47,846 nt of DNA, taken from IMG/VR virus record IMGVR_UViG_3300037961_002446, positions 1 to 47,846 of that record. The stretch is one strand, 5' to 3'. Below are positions 21,413 to 29,859 of the stretch, one piece after another. The notes under the pieces are model-generated. The model made no database searches and was not told where the DNA came from. It was given only the letters and a program-made list of their open reading frames with translations. The stretch is from a virus. The position numbers and the translations under genes are program-made. Each line of letters starts with the position of its first letter. Position 1 is the first letter of the stretch.

Positions 21413-21675
21413 AGCACATAGATGAGGAAGAACAAAAACAGATTAAGATTAACTCAATTAGAGAGAGTATTCCTACACTCGTTGCACAGATTACTATGGT
21501 ATCTACCACAGACTATTCAGATGTTATTACTGATGAGGAGAGGGCGGTTTTGAATCTACTTAACTTATCAATTGACGCATTAGGTAGTGATTATGATGAT
21601 GAAACTGCTCTTAATTGGTGGAACGGAACACTAAAGACACTAGAAACACTACCTAGATGGGGGTCATATTGGTGA
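21409..21675 (+). CDS. Small acidic helical protein
   Basis: An 88-residue protein coupled to the E1-like gene by an ATGA overlap. Helical, with NWWNGTLKTLETLPRWG at the C-terminus. It has no Cys, so it is not an E2-like enzyme. Function unknown. Confidence 0.6.
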   Translation: MKHIDEEEQKQIKINSIRESIPTLVAQITMVSTTDYSDVITDEERAVLNLLNLSIDALGSDYDDETALNWWNGTLKTLETLPRWGSYW

Positions 21676-21884
21676 AATACACCGAAGATGACATAGGAAG
21701 AACAATTGACATAGACGATAATAAAGGCTCAACATACGATGAAAGAATTGTTATGGTTTATTGTCAAATTTGTGGCTCAAAATATATTGGGCCAATTCAT
21801 GAAGCGGGAGGGTTTCTCGCTAGACATGATTTCTTTCACAAGTGGGAATTTACAATGGAAATGAGCGAACATTTGGAGGCATAA
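21672..21884 (+). CDS. Small zinc-finger-like protein, GTG start
   Basis: A 70-residue protein starting at a GTG that overlaps the preceding stop (GTGA). CQICGSKYIG with downstream HEAGGFLARHDFFH gives a C2H2-like zinc site. Function unknown. Confidence 0.6.
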   Translation: MKYTEDDIGRTIDIDDNKGSTYDERIVMVYCQICGSKYIGPIHEAGGFLARHDFFHKWEFTMEMSEHLEA

Positions 21885-21886
21885 AT

Positions 21887-23158
21887 ATGAATGGAAAAAA
21901 ATACACAGAAGAAGAAATAGCATATATGATTACAAGGCGACAAAAAGGGTGGACTTTTGCTAAGATAGCAAGAAGAATGTCTACTAAGTTTGGAACACCT
22001 AGAACTCAAGCAACCGTATATCAAAAATACAAGAGAGTTGTAGGAGATAGGGTTAATAGAAAACCTAAGCAAGTCGTCAAAGAAAAGAAAGAATACATGG
22101 CTTGGCCTGTTGAACAAGTGAATTTTATTCACCAATGTTATCATAATGGTTTTTCTATAGATAAGAGCAAGCAAGCATTTACTGAACAATTTAAGAAGAG
22201 TATTTCTACAAGACAATATAATTATCTCTTGTATAATAAAACCCCTTCTATCGGTAAAAAGGTAAGAGATGCTTCTAAGCCTAAGAAAGGAACGCCATAC
22301 ACTCAGCAAGAAATTAATTTAATCTTGAAGTGTAAAAGTGGTAAAGAAGCAGAAAAGTATTCTGAAACCTTTGGGCGAACAAAAGGAGCATTAAACAGAC
22401 AATGGTATGCTCTTAAAGAAAAACAAACTAACCGTCAAGGTTGGAATACTAAGAAAGTAGTTATTGATGCTGATTTGTTAGCCGCAGGTCTTTCTGATAG
22501 AAATGGCTATTCTAAGGCACAAAGAAAACTATTGCCTTTGAAGGTTGTTTGGCCACCTAAGAAAGGTGATGTTCAACGCCTAATAGGTAAGAAGATTTCA
22601 AAGAAGAACGCTGACAAGTTTGTTGAGTTGAAAAATAAGCATCTTAAGAGTGTAAAAACAAAAGTAAACGGTGATAAGCATAATACTGTAGAATATCATT
22701 TACCTGAGAAAAAGAATTGGATTAAGGATAGAGCGATTCATGCTACATATCCTCCTGAACCTCTTGAATCTCAACTAAGGAACAGTTCAGTTATTGATAT
22801 GCTTCAAAACATGATGAATGACAATAAAGGATTTTGGACGAATGAAAAGGATTTGGATTTACTAATCAATTTCTATGATTTGACTATTGATGAGGCTACA
22901 GAAAGATATGCCACAACTTACGGTAATATCGCTTCAAGACTAGAAACCTTGATTAACTCCAATAACCCCGACAAAATTGCCCTAGTTATGAAGGCCTCTA
23001 AAGCCGTCAAAAAGAATAGGGCAAAACAGGTCAAGGAATCAAAACCAAGCCGTAGAGAGCGAAGGAAACAAGCAAAAGAGGCAAGGAAAGCCAAGCGGGA
23101 GCAAAAGAGAATTGACAAACTTAAGAATAAAATTAAGAAATTGGAAGGTGATGAATAA
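21887..23158 (+). CDS. Basic DNA-binding-like protein with Myb/SANT-type repeats
   Basis: A 423-residue basic protein starting MNGKKYTEEEIAYM after TTGGAGGCA. Repeated three-helix units of Myb/SANT or homeodomain type seem present: YTEEEIAYMITRRQKGWTFA (about 5-45), a second near WPVEQVNFIHQCY (75-115), a third at YTQQEINLILKCKSGKEAEK (140-175), and a weaker one at WTNEKDLDLLINFYDLTIDE (320-360). The tail (365-423) is very rich in K and R. Probably binds DNA; target unknown. Confidence 0.6.
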   Translation: MNGKKYTEEEIAYMITRRQKGWTFAKIARRMSTKFGTPRTQATVYQKYKRVVGDRVNRKPKQVVKEKKEYMAWPVEQVNFIHQCYHNGFSIDKSKQAFTEQFKKSISTRQYNYLLYNKTPSIGKKVRDASKPKKGTPYTQQEINLILKCKSGKEAEKYSETFGRTKGALNRQWYALKEKQTNRQGWNTKKVVIDADLLAAGLSDRNGYSKAQRKLLPLKVVWPPKKGDVQRLIGKKISKKNADKFVELKNKHLKSVKTKVNGDKHNTVEYHLPEKKNWIKDRAIHATYPPEPLESQLRNSSVIDMLQNMMNDNKGFWTNEKDLDLLINFYDLTIDEATERYATTYGNIASRLETLINSNNPDKIALVMKASKAVKKNRAKQVKESKPSRRERRKQAKEARKAKREQKRIDKLKNKIKKLEGDE

Positions 23159-23814
23159 TGAGTAAGAGTAGTGATTGGGCTTTGAGAGAACAAGAGAAGA
23201 ATGGTGATGATGACGGGTATGATGCTTACCTTAATGAAATAGAAATTGCTAAAGCGGAAGCAGAATTTGAGGCTCTAGAAAAGGCTAGAGAAAAGGCTGA
23301 ACAACACATTTTAGAAAAATGGTTTCATAATGCGAATCTAGAATTAGAATCAGTCAATCATCATAATGATTGGGAATTGACTTGGGAAGACCGAGATAAA
23401 TTAGATTTTACATACTTTAGAAGTGAAGATTTCTTTAGTGCTATTTGGCATTCTTCTACAGAAATACTACCTAATCTTGAAGTGCAAGTAGTTATTGATG
23501 GTAAGAATAATTGTTATGTTTCTACAGGTTCATCAGGATATGTGGAGTTTGGAATGAAACCTCCTATTGGTATGACTTTACCGATTAAGTGTTGGATTCA
23601 TACCCACCCGTTTGGTAGTGCTTACTTTAGTGGTGTAGATATTAGAACAGTATCTAATTGGCAACCTCTAATGAAAGAAGCCTTTGTTTTAGGTGGTTGG
23701 GAATATGACCACTACGGTTATTGGCAACAATCTAATCCTAAGCAACTAGAGATTTATCGTAATGCGGAAGTAGAAAGAATACAGACATGGGGGAATGTAA
23801 ATGAGGAAGAATAG
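23158..23814 (+). CDS. JAMM/MPN+ metalloprotease (deubiquitinase-like)
   Basis: A 218-residue protein. Residues 1-80 are charged and helical. The rest carries a complete JAMM motif: His148-Thr-His150-Pro, then Ser158 and Asp161 (H-x-H-x7-S-x2-D). Glu102, 46 residues before the first His, is a good candidate for the catalytic Glu. JAMM enzymes cut after the Gly-Gly of ubiquitin-like proteins. Here the likely substrate is the Gly-Gly-Ser-Leu tail of 15493-15699 or its conjugates. Starts at the stop of the Myb-like gene (TAATG). Confidence 0.8.
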   Translation: MSKSSDWALREQEKNGDDDGYDAYLNEIEIAKAEAEFEALEKAREKAEQHILEKWFHNANLELESVNHHNDWELTWEDRDKLDFTYFRSEDFFSAIWHSSTEILPNLEVQVVIDGKNNCYVSTGSSGYVEFGMKPPIGMTLPIKCWIHTHPFGSAYFSGVDIRTVSNWQPLMKEAFVLGGWEYDHYGYWQQSNPKQLEIYRNAEVERIQTWGNVNEEE

Positions 23815-24055
23815 GAAGAAAGTAAAGTATGCTGAATTTAAGGAAGAGTTTGTTTCTTCAACATTAGTTGAAAAACAAAAGGCTCATCAGGAAAGACACC
23901 CTAATGATAAAAACATTAGAAAGGTCAAAGGCATTACTTGGTCTAAGAAAACTGAAAAGGATAAAGAATTGAAACAGTTTTACAAGACTCATGTATGGAC
24001 TTCTTTTGGAACTAATGGTTGGATAGCATTACCTGTGGAGGGAGAAGAGGAATGA
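23801..24055 (+). CDS. Small basic hypothetical protein
   Basis: An 84-residue protein, lysine-rich at the N-terminus and acidic at the C-terminus. It overlaps the JAMM gene by 14 bp. No family recognised. Confidence 0.55.
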   Translation: MRKNRKKVKYAEFKEEFVSSTLVEKQKAHQERHPNDKNIRKVKGITWSKKTEKDKELKQFYKTHVWTSFGTNGWIALPVEGEEE

Positions 24056-24318
24056 TTCAATGGACGCTTAAGAAACTAATTTACTTGATGGGAGTTATCT
24101 ATGTAGTGCTTGATAGTTTTGTTAAGCATGAAGATACAGATGTTATCTTAGGTGTTCCTATTGACGATGAATTCCAAAAAATGTCTAGAAAAGAACTTTG
24201 CCGATATGTAGAGTTTAAGTTTGGTTGGAATGACGATGAATTTTGGAATCTACAATCAACACAGAAAATTAGGGTCTGTTGTCAAATAGCAAGAAATAAC
24301 AAATTTAAGGTGAAATAA
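24052..24318 (+). CDS. Small hypothetical protein with N-terminal hydrophobic segment
   Basis: An 88-residue protein starting MIQWTLKKLIYLMGVIYVVL, a possible membrane anchor, then a soluble domain with C, CC and tryptophans. ATGA coupling supports this start over one at 24019. Function unknown. Confidence 0.55.
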   Translation: MIQWTLKKLIYLMGVIYVVLDSFVKHEDTDVILGVPIDDEFQKMSRKELCRYVEFKFGWNDDEFWNLQSTQKIRVCCQIARNNKFKVK

Positions 24319-24399
24319 ATGTGTGGAGCAATACCAATTCAATGTGAGATATGTGGGACATTCTATAGAATAGAAAAAGTATGTAGGTGTGAAAAATGA
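24319..24399 (+). CDS. Tiny cysteine-rich peptide
   Basis: A 26-residue frame with C, CEIC and CRC (five cysteines), overlapping the GroES-like start by 4 nt. Likely a mini zinc-binding peptide; weakly supported because of its size. Confidence 0.4.
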   Translation: MCGAIPIQCEICGTFYRIEKVCRCEK

Positions 24400-24611
24400 A
24401 AGCAGTAGGAGATTATGTAATAGTAGAACAAGAAGTTGCGTCTTCGGGCGGAATTATGATGAAAGAGAATAATATTGGGAAAGTTGTAGACTGTAAGGTT
24501 GATGCTTCTTTAATTGGTAAAACAGTTATATTCAGTGAAGCAAGAACTATTCAGGAATATGATGGATATAAATTCGTCCCAATTGCTCAAATTATGGCGG
24601 TGATGGAATGA
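24396..24611 (+). CDS. groES: GroES-like co-chaperonin (short)
   Basis: A 71-residue protein with the Cpn10 layout: GDYVIVEQE at the start, GGIMM in the mobile-loop region, IGKVVDCKVD, IGKTVIFSE, and IAQIMAVME at the end. Cellular GroES is about 95 residues, so this is a reduced version. It overlaps groEL by 4 nt, the classic order, and would cap the GroEL ring. Confidence 0.7.
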   Translation: MKAVGDYVIVEQEVASSGGIMMKENNIGKVVDCKVDASLIGKTVIFSEARTIQEYDGYKFVPIAQIMAVME

Positions 24612-26107
24612 TTATACACGGAAAAGAAGTAAAGGAAAAGTTGTTAGAAGGAATTAATTTGGTTGCTAATACAGTAAAACCTACACTTGGCCCACAAGCC
24701 AAAACCGTTATACTGCAAGGTAATCCTCCTGTTATTATTAATGACGGAGTAACCATTACAAGACATATTAGTAGCGAAGACCCTTATGTTCAGATGGGTA
24801 TTCAGATGGTTCAAAACCTAGCGCATAAAGCACAAGAAGGAAGCGGTGATGGAACTACTACTGCTTGTATCTTGGCTCAAGCACTTTGTAATAAGTTAGC
24901 CTTGTTAGATGATAGCCATACTACTCACCATGTAATGAGTGTTCTTGCTAGGTTCAAACATGATGTAATAGAGTTTCTAGAAGAAAGAGCCGAGCAAATA
25001 CAAGATGATGATATTATTGAAGTAGCAACTATCGCTGCTAATAACGATAGAAAACTTGGAAGACTCATTAGCAACGCTTTGAAGAAAGTAGGTAGAGATG
25101 GAATTGTCACTGTAGAAGAATCTAAAACACATAAGACGGACTTAGTGTATAGAGAAGGTATGGAAATTCCTGAAGGATTCATTAGTCATTTAATGGCTAA
25201 CAATTCAAGCGGTAAAACTGAATATACTAACCCTCTAATTTTTAGTTCTAATCTAGCGTTTAAGAATTTTAAGGATTTGATTCCTATGCTAGAGTTAGCG
25301 TCTTCTAACAGTAGGCCACTCGTTATCTTTTGTGCGGGTATGTCAGGTTCAGCACTTAACAATCTAATTATGAATCTAATGAATCAAACAGTAGAATGTT
25401 GTGTAGTGCTTGCTCCTAATTATGGAGATAAGCAACTAGATGAATTAGCAGACATACAGGCTATGGTAGGAGGAACAATCTATACTGCTGAGAGTAAAGA
25501 CGACCCTTCTACAGTTGTTCTAGGTGATTTTGGAACTTGTGCTACAATTACTATTACTAAAGAAACTACAACTATTGTTGGCGGAGAAGGAGATACCAAA
25601 CCACAAATTGAACAACTAAAAAGCCAATTAGAGGATATGAAAGGTCATGATAAGGCTAGAGTAAAGACTCGTATTTCAAGACTAATGGGCGGTGTAGCCA
25701 CAATTAAGATTGGTGCTTCTTCTTCTCTTGAACTAAGAGAAAAGAAAGAAAGACTAGATGATGCTCTTAATGCTACAAAAGCCGCATTATCAGAAGGTAT
25801 TATTCTAGGCGGTGGAGTGTCATTAGCCCATGCAGGTGATGAAGTAGAAACAGAATTTAATTGGCTAGCGACTGCTTTACACGCTCCTTACAATACATTA
25901 CTTATGAATAGCAATCGTAATAGCGATTGGCATGAAGATGATTTAGCAGACTCGTTAGGATTCAATGCCTTAACAGGAACATATTGTGATTTGAAAGAAG
26001 CAGGTGTGTTTGACCCTGTTAAGGTAACAAAAAATAGTTTCTTGGCGGCTATGTCTATCGCTCAACTGTTCTATACTACAGATGTAGCAGTTCTGTTGGA
26101 GGAATAA
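24608..26107 (+). CDS. groEL: GroEL-like group I chaperonin
   Basis: A 499-residue ATP-driven folding ring subunit. Seen: VKPTLGPQAKTVIL and NDGVTIT near the N-terminus, GSGDGTTTA (ATP site with the catalytic Asp region), a group I apical domain, LDDALNATKAALSEGIILGGG in the C-terminal equatorial part, and TTDVAVLLE at the end. It is about 45 residues shorter than GroEL and lacks the GGM tail. Archaea normally use group II thermosomes, so a group I pair in an archaeal virus implies acquisition from bacteria or from a host lineage with both types. Likely folds virion proteins. Confidence 0.85.
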   Translation: MIIHGKEVKEKLLEGINLVANTVKPTLGPQAKTVILQGNPPVIINDGVTITRHISSEDPYVQMGIQMVQNLAHKAQEGSGDGTTTACILAQALCNKLALLDDSHTTHHVMSVLARFKHDVIEFLEERAEQIQDDDIIEVATIAANNDRKLGRLISNALKKVGRDGIVTVEESKTHKTDLVYREGMEIPEGFISHLMANNSSGKTEYTNPLIFSSNLAFKNFKDLIPMLELASSNSRPLVIFCAGMSGSALNNLIMNLMNQTVECCVVLAPNYGDKQLDELADIQAMVGGTIYTAESKDDPSTVVLGDFGTCATITITKETTTIVGGEGDTKPQIEQLKSQLEDMKGHDKARVKTRISRLMGGVATIKIGASSSLELREKKERLDDALNATKAALSEGIILGGGVSLAHAGDEVETEFNWLATALHAPYNTLLMNSNRNSDWHEDDLADSLGFNALTGTYCDLKEAGVFDPVKVTKNSFLAAMSIAQLFYTTDVAVLLEE

Positions 26108-26109
26108 AA

Positions 26110-26310
26110 ATGGGATATAAACAAATGAAGAATTTAGCCTGTTATGTTGCTACCAATCTTTGTGATTGGGGTAAGCAAGACATAGAAGATATGGTAGAAC
26201 AGGTAGGTTGTGTTGAAACCGTAGTTGATTTTCTTATAGAATATGAACACAGATTTGGTCTTGAAATGCAAGATAAAATTGAATGGGCTGAAAATGCAGA
26301 AGAGGAATGA
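26110..26310 (+). CDS. Small acidic hypothetical protein
   Basis: A 66-residue helical acidic protein just after groEL. No family recognised. Confidence 0.55.
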   Translation: MGYKQMKNLACYVATNLCDWGKQDIEDMVEQVGCVETVVDFLIEYEHRFGLEMQDKIEWAENAEEE

Positions 26311-26312
26311 AT

Positions 26313-26426
26313 ATGTTTGACGACAAAGAAATAGTAAGAATGACAATTGTTTACAAGGACGGTTCTATGACTATTCTAACTAAAAACAAAGATGGAACTC
26401 TTAATGTAGATAGGAGGGAAAAATGA
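26313..26426 (+). CDS. Tiny hypothetical protein
   Basis: A 37-residue beta-rich peptide (MTIVYKDGSMTILTKNKDG), coupled to the next gene by a 4-nt overlap. Confidence 0.45.
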   Translation: MFDDKEIVRMTIVYKDGSMTILTKNKDGTLNVDRREK

Positions 26427-26533
26427 TGACAGAAGATTGTCCTAGATGCAAAAGGCGTATTAGAACGACAGATACTTATTATCTAAGACGCTACGGTGTA
26501 TGTGAGAAGTGCGTAAAGGTGATGAGAAAATGA
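26423..26533 (+). CDS. Tiny zinc-ribbon protein
   Basis: A 36-residue basic protein with CPRCKRR and CEKC, a minimal four-cysteine ribbon. Overlaps both neighbours by 4 nt. Confidence 0.5.
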   Translation: MMTEDCPRCKRRIRTTDTYYLRRYGVCEKCVKVMRK

Positions 26534-26928
26534 AAAAGAAAGCAGTTACAATAACATTACCCGCACCACATAAGGCTCAAATCAAATGTCCTATTTGTGA
26601 AGGAAACAAATGCCATGTCTGTAAAATGACAGGAGTATTGAAGATTGATGTTGCTCCTAAAATACCAATTCAACGCTCTCATATTGTAAAGTATGTAGTT
26701 GATAATATTCATGATATTGCAAGTGAGATAACTAGACAGTATGGCTTAGTTCCTGAAGTTAATACTCTAGAAGTTCTAGAAGCCAATGGAGGACAATACG
26801 AGGTTGTTCAAGTTTCTTCTCTTGGCGGTGCGTGTTGGGTTGTTAATCGTTTAGATGAATTAGATACTCCTAGATATTTCAAGTCAAGAGCCGAGTTAGA
26901 CAAATTCAAACAGGGGTGGTTTGCATGA
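26530..26928 (+). CDS. Protein with DnaJ-like zinc motif
   Basis: A 132-residue protein starting MKKKAVTITLP. CPICEGNKCHVCKMTG (about 19-34) is a compact DnaJ-type cysteine repeat, and the rest is alpha/beta. Function unknown. Confidence 0.65.
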   Translation: MKKKAVTITLPAPHKAQIKCPICEGNKCHVCKMTGVLKIDVAPKIPIQRSHIVKYVVDNIHDIASEITRQYGLVPEVNTLEVLEANGGQYEVVQVSSLGGACWVVNRLDELDTPRYFKSRAELDKFKQGWFA

Positions 26929-27122
26929 GTGAAATGCCTATTGTAGGGCGTGTTGTCCGTGATTCTACAACTGAATGCCTAATAAAGAAAGGAAAGTATT
27001 GGAATATTGAAGTAGTTGATATTAGGTGGTTTAAGAATGATAAGCCTACCAATAAAGGAATTAGATTGAATATAGAAGAAGCAAATTACTTGCTAGAAAT
27101 ATTAAGGAGAGAATTAGAATGA
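26925..27122 (+). CDS. Small hypothetical protein
   Basis: A 65-residue protein starting MSEMPIVGRVV at an ATGA overlap. Beta strands are followed by a helix (IEEANYLLEILRREL). Function unknown. Confidence 0.6.
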   Translation: MSEMPIVGRVVRDSTTECLIKKGKYWNIEVVDIRWFKNDKPTNKGIRLNIEEANYLLEILRRELE

Positions 27123-27394
27123 AACATAGTATTAGTATTAGAGAAGCAAATAGACTTCTTAGGAGTCCTAATCCAAAGCGTTCTTTTGGAGATGGAACAA
27201 CAGAAAAGTTTGCTAGATGTTCTTCTAGATTACTAGAGGAGTTTGCTAGCCTAATTGAAGTATATATGGATAAGCCGCCTAATAGCGGTGAAGGTTGTAG
27301 AGTTCAGCCTTTACATATTGAAAGAGCCTATGCCTTAGTGCATGGGTGTATTGAGAATTTGATTACACTAAAGGAGAGTATGGAAGATGAATAG
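27119..27394 (+). CDS. Possible histone-fold protein
   Basis: A 91-residue protein whose pattern fits a single histone fold: short helix SIREANRLLRS (6-16), loop, long helix TEKFARCSSRLLEEFASLIE (28-47), loop with GCRVQP, and helix LHIERAYALVHGC (64-76), where RVQPLHI..A corresponds to the L2 segment of archaeal histones (RKTVK..DI..A). It is longer than HMf-type histones and less basic, so it may have another partner. Confidence 0.45.
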   Translation: MKHSISIREANRLLRSPNPKRSFGDGTTEKFARCSSRLLEEFASLIEVYMDKPPNSGEGCRVQPLHIERAYALVHGCIENLITLKESMEDE

Positions 27395-27752
27395 TAAATT
27401 GTATATGGTAACTGTAAATGATAAGAAGTTTGATGAATGGTGTAAAGCCATGAAAAAGAAACTAAAGAAAATGAACCCAATAGCACTTGACCATTTTAAT
27501 CAAGGTTATAATGATGTAGCAAGAGGTAATTACTTAGCAAGAGCATCATTTATTTGTTATTGGGAGATATTCAGCAACGGTTCATTATCAAAACTTGCAC
27601 CTGCTATTACTCAAGCAACTATGATTCATTTGTTTCACAGATTTATTGAGCAAGAACAGACCCAAGAAGCGGAACTTGTGCAACACATGATGACTAACTT
27701 CTTACGCCTATTACAGGTTTTAGAGCAAGGTGCTAAGAATGAAGAAGAGTGA
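27387..27752 (+). CDS. Helical hypothetical protein
   Basis: A 121-residue, mostly helical protein (MKKKLKKMNPIALDHFNQGY..., IHLFHRFIEQEQTQEAELV). Overlaps both neighbours. Family unknown. Confidence 0.6.
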   Translation: MNSKLYMVTVNDKKFDEWCKAMKKKLKKMNPIALDHFNQGYNDVARGNYLARASFICYWEIFSNGSLSKLAPAITQATMIHLFHRFIEQEQTQEAELVQHMMTNFLRLLQVLEQGAKNEEE

Positions 27753-27969
27753 ATGGATTTACTTAGCGAATGCTATGTGGTCTTACGCTGAAAGAAACGA
27801 AGGTGAAATATCCCGCCTTCTAAAAGAATTGGTTATTAAACTGAATAAGAATATGGAGATGATTATAGATGACGAATTGGATAAACATGAGCCGAATGTT
27901 AGAATCAACAGACGGGATAACACCGACTCAGCAAATAAAACGAATATCAGACGACTTGACGAATTTTGA
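27739..27969 (+). CDS. Small helical protein overlapping the ligase gene
   Basis: A 76-residue protein starting MKKSEWIYLANAMWS at an ATG inside the end of the previous gene. Its last 101 bp overlap the ligase start in another frame, an unusually long overlap here. The C-terminal 30 residues are polar and low in structure. Confidence 0.5.
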   Translation: MKKSEWIYLANAMWSYAERNEGEISRLLKELVIKLNKNMEMIIDDELDKHEPNVRINRRDNTDSANKTNIRRLDEF

Positions 27970-29404
27970 TGATGTGCCTTTGGTGCTTTCTATTCTGTCA
28001 AAAGATGAATTAGAAGCAAATAATCTTGGTCTTGCTAAGGCTAAGAAATGGCTTGCTAAGGCTTTTGATATTTTTGAAGATGAACTAGAAGGGAGTTATG
28101 TAGCGCATAATGATTTAGGAGATGCAATATACTATCTAGATTCTTCTGCTGAAACACAAGGAAACCATTTCAGTATTGCTAATGTTAAGCGATTATTGGA
28201 AATGGATTATGGTAGTATTACTTCTACTAACTATGATACCTTTTATTTTGCTATTAGGGATATGTCAGCACTAGAGCGTAGATGGTTTATTCGCTACTTG
28301 CTAAGAACCCCTAGAAACGGAATTAACAAAGGAACAGTTGTTAAGATTATGGCTAAATACTACGATAAGAAAGTAAGTGAAGTAAAGAAGCATTTGAATG
28401 TAAACGATATTGAAAGAACTGCAACATACTATGAGATGGGTGAAAACCCTCCTACAGTTCTATCACACGGAACATTTGTTGCTCCTATGTTGGCTAAAGA
28501 TGTGCCTATGAATAAATGGCCTACTAACAAGATTGTAGACTACAAGTATGACGGAAACCGTTATCAGATTCATAAGCAAGGAGATAGCGTAATTATCTTT
28601 AATCGTAAAGGTAAGATTGCTACTCCACAGTTTCAAGATGTAGTTGAATTGGTTAGAGCATACGAAGTAGATTGTATTCTTGATGGAGAGATTTATCCTA
28701 TTAATGCTGATGGAACTCCTGCTGAACATAAACTAATGGGAACAAGAGTTCATTCTAAGAATCATGAAGAAGCAAGACAAAGAGTGCCTGTTGAATGGGT
28801 TGTCTTTGATTGTCTTAAGATTGGTAATGAAACAGTTATGGATTTACAATATACTGAAAGACTTGAGAAGATGAAAGATATTCCTAATCAAGCACATAGA
28901 ATGCCTGAAAATGGTGATGTATTGGGCTTCTATAATCAAGCAATCAATGATGGATTTGAAGGTATTATTGTCAAAGATGCTTCTTTGCCTTATGAAGCAG
29001 GTAAGAGAAGTATTGGTTGGGCTAAGTATAAACCTCCAAGAATTGAATTAGATGTTGCTATTCTTAATGCTAAATATGGTGAAGGTGCTAAGTCAAATGT
29101 ATTTGCTACATTTGGTATTGGTGTAAGAAATGAAGGAGAGTGGATTCCTGTAGGTTCTGTAGGAACAGGATTTAGTGATGAGGATTTACTTAGACTAACA
29201 AGAGAACTAAGACCTCTTGTTGAGAGATTTGAAACACCAACATATCATTTCCTTCCTAGAGTTGTTTTGGAAGTTAGTGCTGATTTAGTTACTAGAGATG
29301 CTTCTAACAATATTGGATTAAGATTCCCAAGATGTAAAAGAATTAGAGATGATAAGTTTGTTTCTGATTGTAATACTTTAGAAGATGTAGAGGCATTAGA
29401 ATGA
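27869..29404 (+). CDS. lig: ATP-dependent DNA ligase
   Basis: A 511-residue enzyme that seals nicks during replication. Seen: an N-terminal DNA-binding domain (to about 200), motif I YKYDGNR with the adenylated Lys at about 225, DGEIYP (motif III), VFDCLKI (motif IIIa), EGIIVKD (motif IV), WAKYKP (motif V), and an OB domain to the end. Length matches archaeal ligases. The start at 27869 has AGATGATTATAG just before it, but the overlap with 27739-27969 leaves the exact start uncertain. Confidence 0.92.
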   Translation: MTNWINMSRMLESTDGITPTQQIKRISDDLTNFDDVPLVLSILSKDELEANNLGLAKAKKWLAKAFDIFEDELEGSYVAHNDLGDAIYYLDSSAETQGNHFSIANVKRLLEMDYGSITSTNYDTFYFAIRDMSALERRWFIRYLLRTPRNGINKGTVVKIMAKYYDKKVSEVKKHLNVNDIERTATYYEMGENPPTVLSHGTFVAPMLAKDVPMNKWPTNKIVDYKYDGNRYQIHKQGDSVIIFNRKGKIATPQFQDVVELVRAYEVDCILDGEIYPINADGTPAEHKLMGTRVHSKNHEEARQRVPVEWVVFDCLKIGNETVMDLQYTERLEKMKDIPNQAHRMPENGDVLGFYNQAINDGFEGIIVKDASLPYEAGKRSIGWAKYKPPRIELDVAILNAKYGEGAKSNVFATFGIGVRNEGEWIPVGSVGTGFSDEDLLRLTRELRPLVERFETPTYHFLPRVVLEVSADLVTRDASNNIGLRFPRCKRIRDDKFVSDCNTLEDVEALE

Positions 29405-29859
29405 TAGAACAAGGCGGAATGACTATCATAAAAGATAAACAAGGACAACCTCAAACCTATCGTTGCGTTAGGTTAGAAAATGGTAATGCGGTTCTTAGAA
29501 ATGTATTGAATGATGGAGCAGGTGGTAAACCTCTTATTATTCCAATAGAAGAATGTCCGTATGTAGAAGATAATGTTTTGATTACACCAAAGAAAGAAGA
29601 ATATGTTAGAGAAAAACCAAAAACAACATTAAATCTTTCTAAACTAATTAAACAAAATACAGACTTAAGAGTTTCAAGGTCAGCAAGGTATTTCCTCGCT
29701 GAATGGCTAGAAACCGCATTATTGAATATCCTTGCTAATGCGGAGGAAAATGCTTTAAACAAAGGGTCTAAGACCATAAGTGCGGCTCATGTTTTTTGGT
29801 TAGAAACAAATACTGCACCTAATGGCTTTTGGCCTGAGCATGAAGAATACATGAAGTGA
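29401..29859 (+). CDS. Histone-fold protein with N-terminal beta domain
   Basis: A 152-residue protein coupled to the ligase by ATGA. Residues 1-60 are beta-rich (TYRCVRLENGNAVLRNVL). Residues 75-135 fit a histone fold: LNLSKLIKQNTDLRVSRSA, long helix ARYFLAEWLETALLNILANA, then the loop-strand KGSKTISAAHVFWLE, the usual K-T-I-x-x-x-H-V/I signature. Possibly packages or organises virus DNA or pairs with the 27119 protein. Confidence 0.6.
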   Translation: MIEQGGMTIIKDKQGQPQTYRCVRLENGNAVLRNVLNDGAGGKPLIIPIEECPYVEDNVLITPKKEEYVREKPKTTLNLSKLIKQNTDLRVSRSARYFLAEWLETALLNILANAEENALNKGSKTISAAHVFWLETNTAPNGFWPEHEEYMK

